This document shows positions 1 through 10,976 of a stretch of 64,000 nt of DNA, piece after piece. A model generated the notes under the pieces. That model did no database searches and was not told the origin of the DNA. It saw nothing but the letters and a program-made list of their open reading frames with translations. Both the position numbers and the translations under genes were made by a program. Origin of the DNA: Malus domestica (taxonomy: Eukaryota > Streptophyta > Magnoliopsida > Rosales > Rosaceae); contig NC_091673.1 in assembly GCF_042453785.1 (NCBI RefSeq), positions 8,205,001 through 8,269,000 on the forward strand. Reading direction: 5' to 3'. The first letter of the stretch is position 1, and the number at the start of each line of letters is the position of its first letter.

Positions 1-167
1 TAGATACGGAACCAACTTCTATTTATGGGGTTGTATTACTGGGTCATAGGTTACACGTGATCTGCAAAGTGTTGTTACTGTCCACTTTCAATGCATGAAA
101 ACTACTTCAACAAATGACTAAAAATAATAAAAATATATATGGTTAAACAGTATGTAATTCATCATCA

Positions 168-250
168 GCTGGTTTGCCCGAGAGGTTAAGGGGGAAGACT
201 TAAGATCTTCTGCACACAAGTGCGCATGGGTTCGAACCCCATAGCCAGCA
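168..250 (+). tRNA. trnL-UAA: tRNA-Leu (UAA anticodon)
   Basis: The 83-nt sequence folds as a class II tRNA. A 7-bp acceptor stem (GCTGGTT with AGCCAGC, one G-T pair) is followed by discriminator A at 250. There is a CCC/GGG D stem and an anticodon stem GAAGA/TCTTC with loop CTTAAGA, which places TAA at positions 34-36. A long variable arm (TGCAC/GTGCG) and a T arm ATGGG-TTCGAAC-CCCAT follow. The long variable arm and UAA anticodon identify a leucine tRNA. No intron is seen and CCA is not encoded, as expected for a nuclear gene. An A/T-rich stretch follows and could act as a Pol III terminator region, although no clean T run lies immediately downstream. Confidence 0.95.
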
Positions 251-1120
251 AAAATTTTAAAAATAATTATTTTTCTTGATGTATCCTTTAAGTCCATTTT
301 TATTTCTTTGACCAAAACAAATAGCCCATTTATTTATTTTTATTCAAAAAATTATAAGCCCAATTAAATTATATAAATCTGAATTGGGCCTACCGTGTTT
401 CGAGTCGACCCCAGCTTAAGCCCATCACCTGGTCCACTTTCTTTTCCTAAATCACAAGAAAGCCACTCCATCAAGCATTCTTTCCGTTAAACTCCTCATC
501 GATCTTCGTCTCCCATTCACATCTCCGTTTTGGTTTGCATGCTTATCAACTTCGTGCATTTTCGATGTATATATACTATATAAGGTCTTGTAACATATGA
601 AGGGTTTTCGTGAATGTTGACTGCTATGAAAATGAATGTGTATATATTATATTATGTTTGGTCTGATATCAGAAAGTTGAGAGATCATGTTTGTGAATTT
701 CGTTCATCCTTTAACAAGGTCACGACATGAATGACAGAAATGTTGTTAGAATGCTCCAAATTATTTAATACAAGCAGGCGATCCTCATTCCTTTTCAATT
801 AGTGCATGATCTAAAATACTTTGTCATAGAATGAAAAGAACGTTGAATTTATCATTTATTTTGAAAGGAAGTGCAAAATTTAATATTTATTCTGAAAATT
901 CCGAATTTTTATTTGCTGATAGTATCGTAGGCAAACATTCCAAATTACATTATTATACCACTTTAGGTTTATTATAGGGAAAATTTGAAAGAGGTCCAAT
1001 TTTATAACTCATTTTTTTAAATAGGTCCAATTTTTAGTAACTTTTGACTTTTAACTTTTGAAATAGGTCCAATTTTTAATCCAATTGGACTCATAACAAA
1101 AGATCCCTTTATTATATGAG
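251..1120. other. Intergenic, no supported gene; possible promoter near 350-560
   Basis: No convincing coding region. Around 340-425 there are GGGCC and GCCCA motifs like plant site II promoter elements (near 377-382 and 418-423), then a pyrimidine-rich stretch to about 530. This could be a promoter and leader of a small plus-strand gene whose last exon may be the frame at 1121-1207, but no complete reading frame could be assembled. At about 990-1090 the phrase AGGTCCAATTTT recurs three times in an AT-rich context. Confidence 0.3.
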
Positions 1121-1207
1121 CTGCATGAATACGGAGTTGCAACGGCTTTACGCACATATTTTCGGGACATGTTGAACAAGAAATGGTTGAAGTCTGATGG
1201 AAACTAA
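1121..1207 (+). CDS. Exon-like reading frame, unidentified (possible terminal exon)
   Basis: After an AG at 1119-1120 (a possible acceptor preceded by ATCCCTTT) a frame of 28 codons runs to TAA at 1205-1207. It reads LHEYGVATALRTYF and ends NKKWLKSDGN. The amphipathic, charged composition looks more like protein than the surrounding AT-rich DNA. I do not recognise the family and found no certain upstream exon. A short frame opening at an ATG near 688 (MFVNFVHPLT) after an AG is a candidate but cannot be joined with confidence. It may be a small unrecognised gene, a decayed exon or chance. Confidence 0.25.
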   Translation: MHEYGVATALRTYFRDMLNKKWLKSDGN

Positions 1208-3296
1208 AAATACAAGCTGTAGGATTTCATGACCGTTTCTAGGTTTATATGTAAAAGCCTGATTTCTTGTATTGGGATTTTTAAGTCGACCTTCTAGTCT
1301 TTGTTACCTTTTCCTTTAAACGATTAATTTGATCTGTTGTCGTTGATGTTCTTTCATTACAATTCCTCGTGGATGTGGGCTTTTGGACCACTTATAAAAA
1401 CGCTAGATTAAATGATGCAAATGCTACCGATAAGCGATAACTACAATCTAGTTGTATTTTTTTACTTGTAATGAGAGATCTTATATTAAAATTTTATGAA
1501 TGACGAGTTCGTTGTTAATTTATTATCTATTCTTTGGGAGAATAGAAGGCTTGGATCTTCCGGTCTTTGCGCTCTAAACACAGAGACTGGAAGAGGATCC
1601 CGATTCTGAGAAATGTATCATCGAGAACCAATTTTAGTTGAGGGAACCGGGTCCCACCATCATTATGAACTTGTAGAACAACCAAACGGCGATTAATTAG
1701 GGTTGAGAACTTGAGAGTTAGATTGGTTCATGCCAAATTAATGAGATCCCTTGAGCACGAAGCATGTAAATATAATGATTATATACATTTTTAGTTGTTG
1801 CCTGTATGTGGATGTATTTTTTATTGCACACGATGTCATCACTACTACGCGCTAGAATTTGATCCAAGTTATATTTATATATATATATATATATTTCATA
1901 AAAAAAAAAGCAAATAAAATAGGCATGCCTTTTTTATGTAAATTTAATTACTATATGTTGAGGGCAGGTGCAAAAATCATATTTAATTATTTACATCTCA
2001 TTTTATATTTGTGGGAGATGTATGAGTTGTACACCGTCAAAAAAGATGTTAATTTATGAATTTCATTTATTTTTGTGTCTTAAATTGGCAGGACGTTTTC
2101 TAAAGATGTGAAAAACAAGAAAATGTGAGTATTTTGCATCCAATCTATTGAAAAGCTTTTTGGCCAACACAAAATATAAAGGGTCCATTCAAAAGGCATT
2201 TGCATCTCCAGTTGGAGAAGCTTTGAGTAATGCGAGATTTTTCATGTGTTAACATGATTTGGTACACTATATGTTATAATACAAGTAGTCTGAGACTTGA
2301 AAAAAAAAATTTAACCACTTATTGTATGATACTCGATGATGATATATCGAGTGACATTCCCAGCACATTGAAAATTTCTTTTATTCATAATTTCACAGAT
2401 CCTCCCATTTTAATTGCCAATAAATTAGTGCACAATAAAAAAAGAGGGTACAATCATTCACATAATAAATACATTATTATTCCCATAACAATAAATACAT
2501 TATTATTTTAAATATCCACCGAAATAAATGATGTCTAGATCCCAAACAATACTCTCTCTCTATTTTGTTGGCTTCCAAGCATGTTTTCATGATTAACAAT
2601 GAGATATAATCATTGTGCAAATCCCACTAAAGGATAATTAAATTTACATGACTAGTAAAAAAAAGTTGTTAGCTCCAAATATTTTTTTTAACAAACGATA
2701 TTATCTACACTAACAGGAAGATAAGTGAGTTTAGCCTCACAAATCACAATGAGTTAGCATTAATATGGTTCAAATTCGCTATTAACAATAATCGAACCTA
2801 ATACATCTCACTTACAAGTGAAAAAGAATATAACTTGACTGTAGTACTAAATAACCCAAAATTCTTATTTAGCACTCTAAATTTTCCATATCTAAAGAAA
2901 TTGCCTTCGTTAATTTGATTGATTCATTAGTAATACCATCGCGGAGTTATGTTGTACATTGTTTACATGCAAGTACCTTGCTTTAACCAATTATCATACC
3001 ACATATCCATCACGTAGTAAGTAAATAAATCAACAATATCCCTTCACAGTAATATAATCAAAACTAATTTGATTCGATTGTTCATAAAAAACCAAATTGA
3101 TCCGATTGTTTATAAACAAATGATTCTTTGCAGACATTCATCCCAAAAGCAAATGTGCTCATTAAGCATTATAATTAAAACTACACTATTACTTTACCAT
3201 AATTAAAAGAAAATATATTAAAAATTTATAACTCAAGTGATTAAAAATAAGTAAACGACAAAAAATCTTTGACCAAAAATGTGGGCTATTCATTAA
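1208..3296. other. AT-rich intergenic DNA, nothing supported
   Basis: No coding region, RNA gene or clear repeat pair was recognised. Short AT microsatellites occur (for example near 1875-1895). The small open frames here have the composition of random AT-rich sequence. Confidence 0.6.
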
Positions 3297-3581
3297 GAGT
3301 AATAATATTCATACCATGTTTTTGTACTACATTTTCATACCATTTTAGGTGATATTTGATGTGGACAGTCACATCATTTGAATTAATTAGATTTTTAAAT
3401 TTAGTTCATTATTTAATAAACTAATAATTAAGAAAAAATAGTTAATTAAATGATAATTGTGGTATACGAAGAGTTTTTTTCCTTCATTTCCTTGGGTTTT
3501 GCAAATTTTTCAAATGATGTGGCTGTCTGCATCAGATGCTACATCAGATGATATAGAAATATGGTATGAATAACATTATTT
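3297..3581. mobile_element. MITE, MULE type (family B, copy 1)
   Basis: An AT-rich element of about 285 bp with terminal inverted repeats: left GAGTAATAATATTCATACCA, right the complement of TATGGTATGAATAACATTAT. It is flanked by the 9-bp direct repeat ATTCATTAA at 3288-3296 and 3582-3590. A 9-bp target duplication is typical of Mutator-like elements. It has no coding capacity. The same family occurs at 10491-10793 in the opposite internal orientation, sharing the segments around GATGTGG, TTAATTATTAG and GGGTTTTGCAAATTTTTCAA. Confidence 0.8.
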
Positions 3582-3785
3582 ATTCATTAAAAATAAACGC
3601 GAGTCAATATTGTAATAATAATATAGATGACATATCGACAGCATAAGAAACAACGTCAATTTACCCGGATGAAGTGGATAGTTCCAACTTTCAGGTAAGA
3701 GTCCAGAAAATGAGGGAATGTTAATTATAACGAAATAGACCTGACCTACCTACACTATGTCATCACAATCATATGCCTTCAAGAC

Positions 3786-4010
3786 AGGCAATTCTCAGCC
3801 CTCTCACTTTCCGTGCCCTCCTGTCCCTTTTTGTTTTATATGATCACGGTTAAGCAAAATTAGCATTATATATATATATATATATTTATTTATAGAGATA
3901 ATAAGATAAAAATGAATAGTAATATAAAATGTTGATGTGGCTTAACCATGACTACACAAATAGGAGGGTACGAGAGGGCACGGAAAGTGGGAGGGCAGAG
4001 AATTTGCCTC
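3786..4010. mobile_element. MITE, MULE type (family A, copy 1)
   Basis: A 225-bp foldback-type element. The left end AGGCAATTCTCAGCCCTCTC is answered at the right end by the complement, GAGGCAAATTCTCTGCCCTC. The inverted repeat continues through CACTTTCCGTGCCCTC, giving arms of roughly 45-50 bp. It is flanked by CCTTCAAGAC at 3776-3785 and 4011-4020. It is non-coding. A second copy, with shared core around GTGGCTTAACC, lies at 43902-44101. Confidence 0.85.
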
Positions 4011-4101
4011 CCTTCAAGACAATGATACGACCATCTCTTAATGAGCAAAACTATATTAAAATAGCTGACGTGACAATTTGTTTATTTAATTGTTTTATAG
4101 A

Positions 4102-4292
4102 AAGGATTTGGATCCTCTTCGAGGCATCCTCCTGACCGGACAATACAAGCCGTTGAATTTTGATCCAACGGCTATAAACAGGGGGTCCCTCTAAAAGTTA
4201 TAATAATTGTAGTCGTTGATTAAAATTCAACGATCCATGTTATCCGGTCAAGAGGATCCCGAGGCATTGTCTCGGAGAAGATCCAAATCCTT
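4102..4292. mobile_element. Foldback MITE (family C, copy 1)
   Basis: An inverted repeat element. Left end AAGGATTTGGATCCTCTTCG pairs with right end CGGAGAAGATCCAAATCCTT. A second inner inverted pair lies around the palindromic-looking CCGTTGAATTTTGATC / GATTAAAATTCAACG. A clear target duplication is not seen. A related copy lies at 55857-56046, and a weaker relative lies inside the LRR-RLK intron at 8095-8267. Confidence 0.7.
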
Positions 4293-5657
4293 ATACAAAA
4301 ATGTCATTCCACATAGAACTAGGCAATGTTACCTACTTCGTAAAGTAGACAAGACAAAATTTGCCTAATCAATTGACTATTCAACTAGAGCTCAATTTTG
4401 CCTATACGGGTCGTTAAAAGAAAGGAAAATTGTATTTGAACCTATATAATTTTACTCTACACTTAACTTAAATTTAAAATGTGAATTGTCATTTTTATCC
4501 TATTGTACAGTTACCATCAAATACATGATGAAATCAACTATAAAACTAAAATTTATTAATAAACCCATTAATCAATATCCCACTACCGATTCGAATGACA
4601 ACTGTGGGACTGAGGCTCATTCGAATTGAGGAATATGAAATAAACAGACAAAAGAATGCATTCTACACAATTCATGCATTTATATCATTAGTATTACTAT
4701 TGTGTGTACATGTATAAGATGATTTTGAGTTCTGTAATTCATGTAGATTGGAATATGGATTTACAGATTACAATTCCACCCCCCCCAAAATACGCATAAT
4801 CCTAAAACCAAGGTTAAAAATTGAGATTAAGGCAATTGAAAAACGCTACTACATTCTCCAGTTCCAGAGAGATGTCCAGAAAGAAAAAGTTTGAATACAT
4901 TTGTTTATCAAATGGAGAAAAAAACAATGAGAATCCAATTCAGACAAAGCACACAAGGATTAAAACCCAACTCGATTTCCATTGTAAGAGAAATCTTGTC
5001 AGCACAAAAGATAGTAACATATGATTTAATTACTTCATCTAATCTTGTCTGCTCACATAATTTTCCGACTTTAGATTGCTTTTTTGATCAATTCATCAAA
5101 CACAACTCCAGACATGTATTGACATGACACTCACAGTAAAGTTTTTAAACATCGTTCATTTGACTGCTCTCTTTGCACATTGAATGAGTTATAGAACACT
5201 TATTTTGGATTTTTATTTTCTAAATGGGTGTAAAGATAAATTCACATATTGAATTGGGTTTATGAGGATAGTTAAGGTAGTAAATTTAAGTTTAAAGAGA
5301 TATTGTTAGTTTATCTTAACATTAGATAGATGTTAAGAATAAGTTGGATGTTAAAAAAAGTTACAGGGTTGAAATAAAATTTCCGTCAAAAAAATTGGCG
5401 ACTCATTTGCCTAACTGTTAAAATGCCACCACTCCCTTCTCCTTCCTTTGCTTCTCTTCTACTCCCCTCCTTCTTCCTTCTCTTTTTGGCGGGAAGTGGA
5501 CCCCGCCAATCAAATTTCCTCCTTCCGCCGGTCTCTTTCTCATAAATACCCGCAGCACCACCCCACCCACACCTCCAACCACCCTCTCTCTCTCTCTAAA
5601 CATGTACTTCAATTAAAACCCGCAATCTCCATCTCCTCCCATTTCTCCGGCCAAATT
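4293..5657. other. Intergenic and LRR-RLK promoter/leader
   Basis: AT-rich DNA with no supported gene to about 5400. From about 5425 the strand becomes strongly pyrimidine-rich (CTCCTTCC, CTCTCTCTCTCTC near 5583-5598), a common form of plant 5' untranslated leader, leading to the ATG at 5658. No canonical TATA box was identified with confidence. Confidence 0.5.
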
Positions 5658-8600
5658 ATGGAACCTTCCAGTTTCTACGCCCTCCTCGTACTCCTCCTCC
5701 TCGTCGACACCACACTCTCACTCAACTCCGACGGCCTCTCCCTCCTCTCTCTAAAATCCGCCGTTGACCAGCCCGCCGACGGCTCCGCCTTCTCCGACTG
5801 GCTCGACACCGACCCCACCCCATGCCGCTGGACCGGCATTTCCTGCATGAACATCTCCGGCTTCCCTGACCCCCGCGTCGTCGGAATCGCCCTATCCGGG
5901 AAGAATCTCCGCGGCTACATTCCCTCCGAGCTCAGCAACCTAGTAAACCTCCGCCGCCTCAACCTCCACGACAACAACTTCCACGGCTCAATCCCTTCCC
6001 AACTCTTCAACGCCACCTCACTCCTCCACAGCATCTTCCTCTACGGCAATAACCTCTCCGGCCCGCTTCCACCGTCGATCTGCAACCCCCCGCGTCTCCA
6101 GAACCTCGACCTCTCCAACAACTCCCTCTCCGGTCCGCTCCAGAAAGACTACTTAGAGAACTGCAAGCAATTGCAGCGGCTGATCCTCGCGAGAAACAGA
6201 TTCGACGGAGAAATTCCGGCGGGAATTTGGTCCGGCATGGACAATCTAAACCAATTGGATCTCTCCTCAAACGAGTTAACCGGATCGGTGCCGGATGATT
6301 TCCTGGAGTTGAAGTCTCTGTCCGGCGCGCTCAACCTATCGTACAATCACTTATCGGGAAAGATTCCGAAATCCCTCGGCGATTTACCCGTGACGGTGAG
6401 CTTGGATCTCCGAAACAATAATTTCAGCGGCGAGATTCCTCAAACGGGGTCGTTTTCGAACCAAGGCCCCACCGCGTTTCTGGACAACCCTCTGTTATGC
6501 GGGTTTCCGCTTCAGAAAACTTGTAAAACCCCGGAACAGAGCTCCGCGGATAGTCCGAATTCGGGATCAGGATCGGAAAATAGTCCGGTAAAGGGTCTGA
6601 GTCCGGGTCTGATTATCCTAATCTCGGTGGCGGACGCCGCCGTAGTGGCGTTTATCGGATTAGTCGTCGTTTACATTTACTGGAAAAAGAAAGGCGACGA
6701 GAACGGATGCAGTTGTACCGGAAAGAGCAAATTTGGCGGCAACGAGAAGCGCCACCTCTGTAATCTCTGTTCTTGCGCTTGCATCAATGGCGGGTTCGGG
6801 AACCAGGATTCGGATTCGGGCGACCCGGAAAAGGCAGAGAGGGGAAAAGGGGAGGGGGATCTCGTCGCGATCGACAAAGGGTTCACATTCGAGCTGGACG
6901 AGCTGTTGAGGGCGTCGGCGTACGTGCTGGGGAAGAGCGGACTGGGGATCGTGTACAAAGTGGTGCTCGGGAATGGAATCCCGGTGGCGGTGAGGAGGTT
7001 GGGGGAGGGCGGGGATCAGAGGTATAAGGAGTTCGCGGCGGAGATTCAGGCGATCGGGCGGGTTAAGCATCCGAATGTGGTGAAGCTGAGGGCGTACTAT
7101 TGGGCGCCCGACGAGAAGCTTCTCATCAGCGACTTCATTTCTAATGGCAACTTGGCCACTGCACTTCGCGGTAAGTTTTTTTTTTTTTTTTTCTTTCTAT
7201 TTTGGTTTGTTTTTGTTTTATTTGTATGCTGTTGTGAATTACGTTATTGTGTCGTTTTGTGACTTCGAATCTGATGTGTCGTATTTTGTTTGGCGCCCTT
7301 TCGTTGACTTGTAGTCTTTTCGTGAATTCTTTTTACAGTAACGAAAGATTTTTCAGTGTGACATGTACAAGAAGTGGTACACCACGTATCAGTATATAAA
7401 TTTTGAGATATGTGTGTTAAAAAGTTAATAACTTAGAAAATAAATTTTTTTACCACTTACATAAAAGCACGTGGTGTATCACCCATATTCCTGTCACAAT
7501 GAAAATTTTCTCCACAATAACACTATTTGCGTCTAATTGGTGAGTGAAAGGTCTTCATACGGAAGATTTCAATATCTTCGCTTATAAATGAGAGTCTTAG
7601 TTTAAATGTTACGGTTAATGATATTAATTTATTTTCTTAGAGCATCTCCAAGGGAAGTAGCAGATAAATTGCTATGGCCTGCAAGAAAAACGCATCTTAG
7701 CGGAAGTAGGCAACTCAATTAGCAAAATAAAGAATTAGCAACTAACCTTATAAATATTTCTTCAAGGTAGCAAATTGGGTATCGCAATATAATTTATTTA
7801 GAAAGTATTGTTTAGTAAAGAGTATAAAAATAAACCCATAAGATGGGATGAAACCAATTATAGTTCAGTTATGAAACGGATATCCATTGAAAGAAAGAAT
7901 TTACAAATCATTCCCGAACAAAACTTACAAACATGTCCTCGATGCATATCCATTCTTTATAGAAAGACGGAGGTTCTGTGAAGATCAAATCTGTCGAAAT
8001 ATTTGCCAACTTGGCAAGAAAAATGACATGATTAGATGTCACATTGTTTTATCATATATGGGCAAGTAGGTGTACGCATGCTATTTGATGGGAGTTGAGA
8101 TCCTCTTAGGATTTCTGTGTCCAAGAACGGCGGATTCGAAGATCCGGGCCGTTTAAGGGGCTTGATTTTATGTGAGATGGGCTAGTGGAGACTGCAAAAT
8201 TTAAATTGAGCGGTGCAGATTTCTGTATCCGTCAACTCCGAACACAGAGATCCGGAGAGGATTTCAATTTATTTGATATTTTGATGGCACTATATTTACC
8301 TTGCCTTATATTGGACTAGTGGAGACATGGAAAATGACTAGTGAGTATGTGCGCATTTCCGTGAGCTCAATCACAATTCACTACGTGGTAGGTCAGGACA
8401 ATCATTTCATACTTGGTGCAGACCATTACAGCTTTTTGGCCTTGCTAGTTGTAAGAATAATTTGATGGGAAATGATTTCCGCACCATTTATAACTTCATG
8501 GACCCCCTAATCCTTTTTACCTACTCAATTGAGCATCGAAGGGGAATCAAGGGTCAGAATTAAGACTGGATGCACAGAAAGTGAAAAAGAATGTGCGAAA

Positions 8601-9548
8601 ATCATTCTCGTTTGTCGATCAAATATATGTTCAATGTTAATGAAATTAGAACTTTTGAAGCAGAAAAGTGAACCTCCGTTTTTAATTTGATTGCTTGGTA
8701 TGGATAGGATAGATTATATCTTTTGTGCAGGGGAAACGTAAAGGGTAGATTTACTTCCTTTGTCCTCTGCGGGAAATGATTATCCTATTTTCTGCCTTTC
8801 TTTTTAATTTTCCTTGGTGTCATGGAGCCACCGCAACTACCATGTCATAATTCGAGTCGATAACGTAAGCTGAACGCTATTGAAACTGAAAATTTTGAAA
8901 TACAAATGTGCAGGGAGAATCGGTCAGTCATCATCAAGCCCCTCATGGACAACGAGGCTAAAGATCGCCAAGGGAACAGCCCGAGGTCTCGCCTACCTGC
9001 ACGAATGCAGCCCCAGAAAGTTTGTCCACGGTGACATCAAACCCTCCAACATTCTCCTCGACAACGAATATCAAGCCTACATTTCCGATTTCGGACTCAA
9101 CAGGCTGATCACAATCACAGGCAACAACCCCTCCTCCGGTGGCCTCATGGGCGGGGCTCTCCCTTACATGAAACCAGTCCAAACAGAGCGATCAAACAGC
9201 TACCGTGCCCCGGAGGCCCGTGTGACGGGCAGCAAACCCACCCAAAAATGGGACGTGTACTCGTTCGGTGTTGTGTTGCTTGAATTGCTCACAGGGAAGT
9301 CCCCGGAGCTCTCTCCGACCACGTCAACTTCGGCCGAAGTCTCAGACCTAGTGAGCTCTGTGAGGAAAGGGTTTGAGGATGAAAACCCTTTGTCGGATAT
9401 GGTAGACCATGTGTTGATGCAAGAAGTGCATGCCAAAAAGGAGGTGCTTGCAGCTTTCCATGTAGCTCTTGCATGCACTGAGCTGGACCCTGAGGTTAGA
9501 CCAAGGATGAAAACCGTCTCTGAAAATCTTGAAAGGGTTGGAACATGA
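5658..9548 (+). CDS. LRR receptor-like protein kinase (At1g67510-like, LRR-III type)
   Basis: Two exons, 5658-7170 and 8914-9548, joined in frame across a 1743-bp GTAAGT..CAG intron: 715 residues. Residues 1-20 are a signal peptide. An LRR N-terminal cap holds Cys56 and Cys63. LRR repeats span about 75-265, and a Cys pair follows at 281 and 289. A transmembrane helix lies at about 317-341. A cysteine cluster (351, 353, 368, 371, 373, 375) sits just inside the membrane. The kinase-like domain runs from about 415 to the end. The glycine loop is GKSGLGIVYK. The usual VAxK lysine is Arg (VAVRR, 444-448), the HRD motif is HGD (543-545), and DFG is intact (563-565). The catalytic part may therefore be weak or scaffolding, as remembered for close relatives. 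The upstream in-frame extension from 5448 lacks a better start; 5658 gives a clean signal peptide. Likely a plasma-membrane receptor; ligand unknown. Confidence 0.93.
8095..8267. mobile_element. Probable foldback MITE in LRR-RLK intron
   Basis: The left arm GTTGAGATCCTCTTAGGATT and the right arm (complement AATTGAAATCCTCTCCGGAT) form an imperfect inverted repeat. Both continue into a TCTGTGT motif. It resembles the foldback elements at 4102 and 55857. No target duplication was established. It lies wholly inside intron 1 of the receptor kinase gene. Confidence 0.5.
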
Positions 9549-10490
9549 GGATCGATACGTATACATAGTCGGGAGATAATTTCCGCACTTTCTTTTTGTC
9601 CCGCTGCATTTCTCCTTGTGTTTCGAGCTTCTATATTGAATATAAATTAAAAAAGAATCAAGAGATAAAAATGAAAAGAATAATGCAGCGGGTGAAAATC
9701 ATTTCTCCAAATATAATCATGAAGTTCGACGTTCGTCCGACGGATTTGAAGATTTAGTTTTGTCAGATGGTGCATTTTGGTAAGTTGTGCTGTATTTATT
9801 TTGAAGAATCAATTCGTTCAGGAAGAACCCCATTTATTTTTTGGAAGTCAAGCAAATCCCCAGCATAATTTTGTTATACAATATTTATTTTCCTTTTGTG
9901 TAAAATTGATAATTAAGAATTCGCTAATTTAAAATGTTTAGTTTTTGCCAATTTCTATTTGCTTGTAATAATAATGGACCTTTTCTCCATTTTCCCCCTC
10001 AATTAATGCAATGTATAATGTAGATTCATAAGTTCTTAATTCAACAATTTTTGCCTACCGTCATTTTTTCTCCTCATTCACCACCTGATCCAGACCTAGC
10101 TGATTTTATTCAACTTAAAATATTGGATTGAGATAACAAGCGGTGAATTGTCTTAATGGATAAAAAATTTCTCTTCAACTCATTGTGTTTCGAATTCAAA
10201 ATTCTCTCCCTACTCGCAGCGTAGAATATCCTCTTCAACCCCCTTTTTGGGTTCAAGCTCCCCCTAATTCTATATGGAAACCACGAAAAAACTCAGCTAC
10301 TAATTTATTTGGGTTTTAACTTACACATGAAGCTAATTTCACTCCTAGTCCTAATTCAATTTTGTAAAAAACATTAACCAAGATTAAGTAAAATGACACG
10401 TGACAGATGATTATATGTATTGTGAGTATACCAGAATGACCATACACTAGAGTTTACAGTTGTGAGCAAAAATACTTCCCTGAAACTACC
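9549..10490. other. Intergenic between LRR-RLK and GCS1
   Basis: 3' flank of the receptor kinase, then AT-rich DNA without a supported gene. No poly(A) signal can be assigned with certainty; AATAAT-type motifs are abundant. Confidence 0.5.
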
Positions 10491-10793
10491 GAGTAATGTT
10501 ATTCGTACCATGTTTTTATACCACATTTCTATACCACCTTAGGAAAACATGGTATCTGATGTGGATAGTCATATCATTTGAAAAATTTGCAAAACCCAAG
10601 GAAAGGTAGGAGAAAGACTCCTCGTATACCACAATCATAATTTAATTAACTAGTTTTTCTTAATTATTAGTTTATTAAATCATGAACTAAATTTAAAATC
10701 TGATTAATTCAAATGATGTGGTTGTCCACGTCAAATGACACCTAAAATGGTATGAAAATGTGATACAAAAACATGCTATGAATAACATTACTC
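10491..10793. mobile_element. MITE, MULE type (family B, copy 2)
   Basis: A 303-bp element with inverted ends GAGTAATGTTATTC / GAATAACATTACTC. It is flanked by the perfect 9-bp repeat GAAACTACC at 10482-10490 and 10794-10802. It shares ends and internal segments with the element at 3297-3581. It lies about 180 bp upstream of the GCS1 start codon, directly before the promoter motifs, so it could affect that promoter. Confidence 0.88.
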
Positions 10794-10882
10794 GAAACTA
10801 CCATCAGTATTGACCACGTGGCCGGAGAGGCAGATGCAGAAAAATGGAGCGAAGTTGCGCGTTGGCTTCCGCTCCAAATTAG

Positions 10883-10901
10883 TGGGCCGAGCAGTTGGGC
10901 C
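10883..10901 (+). promoter_or_regulatory. Two TGGGCC site II motifs in the GCS1 promoter
   Basis: TGGGCC occurs at 10883-10888 and 10896-10901, 76-94 bp before the GCS1 ATG and ahead of a TTTCTCTCTC leader. Paired TGGGCC/T motifs are a known TCP-factor-linked signature of plant housekeeping promoters. The motif is seen; function is inferred. Confidence 0.55.
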
Positions 10902-10976
10902 TATTATTTTCCATTTTCACTTTCTCTCTCTGTCTCAGCCAATACTTGAAACAGAGAACAGACAGTGAAGTCTAAA

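Noticed and set aside
5448-5657. Upstream extension of the LRR-RLK frame (604-codon reading frame from 5448 to 7262)
   Set aside because: The first part is a pyrimidine-rich leader without signal-peptide features, and the last part reads through the intron after the donor at 7171. The ATG at 5658 gives a proper signal peptide.
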